Shown here piece after piece: positions 5,352-5,760 of a stretch of 5,760 nucleotides of DNA. The stretch lies in assembly GCA_017963715.1 (NCBI GenBank), contig JAGCTK010000035.1, positions 1 through 5,760 of the forward strand. The letters are read 5' to 3'. Position 1 is the first letter of the stretch. Each line of letters begins with the position of its first letter. A model generated the notes under the pieces. That model ran no database searches. It saw only the letters and a list, made by a program, of their open reading frames with translations, and was not told the DNA's origin. The position numbers and the translations under genes are program-made. The stretch is from Alphaproteobacteria bacterium (GTDB lineage: Bacteria; Pseudomonadota; Alphaproteobacteria; RF32; CAG-239).

Positions 5352-5760
5352 ATGCGCTTGATTGATATTTTTGAACAAGCAACAAACGAATGCTATCAAA
5401 TTATCAAAAAGCCGGCTGATTTGTGCTTGCAACAAACACCGTCACCGTTGCCGGAATATGTTTTGACGGCAGAAATCACAAACTTCTTTATGAACCTTTG
5501 TGATGGTTATGATTGGAAAACATCAAAACCAACCAATACGCGTACCGGTCGTTCAGAAATGACGGTGAAGTGGAAATTGACCAACTTGTCAAAAACCAAA
5601 GTTTTGTGGGAAGGGACAACAACCGGTTATGCTGATTTGAATTTAGGCAGTGAGCGTGGCGAAATTGCGCTGATTGAAGCCGCTTTTGCCGATGCCGCAA
5701 CCAATTTGCAGTCCATGCGTCGTTTTGAAGATCAGTTGGCAACACGTTTGACGCCTGCCG
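5352..5760 (+). CDS. Downstream open frame, likely C-terminal continuation of the CxxC-repeat protein (runs off window)
   Basis: ATG at 5352 opens 136 codons to the window edge without a stop. It is in the same frame as the CxxC-repeat gene, whose TAA (5343-5345) is separated from it only by AAA GAT. The translation is convincingly protein-like: MRLIDIFEQATNECYQII, LPEYVLTAEITNFF, SEMTVKWKLTNLSKTKVLWE, then a helical EIALIEAAFADAATNLQSM. The alternating beta-type segments resemble periplasmic or outer-membrane-associated domains, but I cannot name a family. It has no signal peptide and only a poor AAAAAGA ribosome site, unlike the other plus-strand operon genes with their clear GAGG or AGGA sites. 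This suggests that it is the second half of an exported protein cut by a nonsense codon. A separate gene translated by re-initiation remains possible. Confidence 0.65.
   Translation, partial: MRLIDIFEQATNECYQIIKKPADLCLQQTPSPLPEYVLTAEITNFFMNLCDGYDWKTSKPTNTRTGRSEMTVKWKLTNLSKTKVLWEGTTTGYADLNLGSERGEIALIEAAFADAATNLQSMRRFEDQLATRLTPA

Noticed and set aside
5488..5745. An 85-codon minus-strand frame
   Set aside because: It is antisense to the downstream frame starting at 5352, whose translation is clearly more protein-like.

Overview
The window looks like a chromosomal housekeeping region of a moderately AT-rich alphaproteobacterium. Two things point there: the omega subunit N-terminus ([20 protein letters not shown], followed by [13 protein letters not shown]) is of alphaproteobacterial type, and rpoZ lies directly upstream of a bifunctional Rel/SpoT homologue. 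The lineage call is inference from residue patterns, not from a search. No rRNA, tRNA, CRISPR array, insertion sequence or phage gene was seen.

Left part, minus strand: rpoZ (2057 to 1581) and then a long (p)ppGpp synthetase/hydrolase (1501 down to the window edge, C-terminus missing) form a stringent-response operon. It reads from a clear sigma70-like promoter at 2100-2128. Omega carries the N-terminal residues that in E. coli help form ppGpp site 1, so the alarmone enzyme and part of its likely target are co-transcribed. This omega also has an unusually long, very acidic C-terminal tail.

Middle: a 176-base divergent intergenic region (2058-2233) holds back-to-back promoters, with a 22-bp dyad between them that could be an operator. 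The plus-strand promoter has a run of nine A in its spacer and drives a small basic orphan protein (2234-2587).

Right part, plus strand: a tightly packed set comprises a small lipoprotein (2714-3043), a YifB/ComM-type AAA+ protein (3047-4570, 3 bases after the lipoprotein), an exported protein with tandem 15-residue CxxC repeats (4581-5345), and a further open frame (5352 to the window edge). The last two lie in the same reading frame, separated only by one TAA and two codons. The second has no signal peptide or good ribosome site of its own. I think they are most likely one exported protein interrupted by a stop codon.

The least ordinary material is the CxxC-repeat protein with its in-frame stop, the acidic omega tail, and the divergent regulatory region with the orphan gene. 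The link between the ComM-like helicase and its envelope-protein neighbours is positional only.
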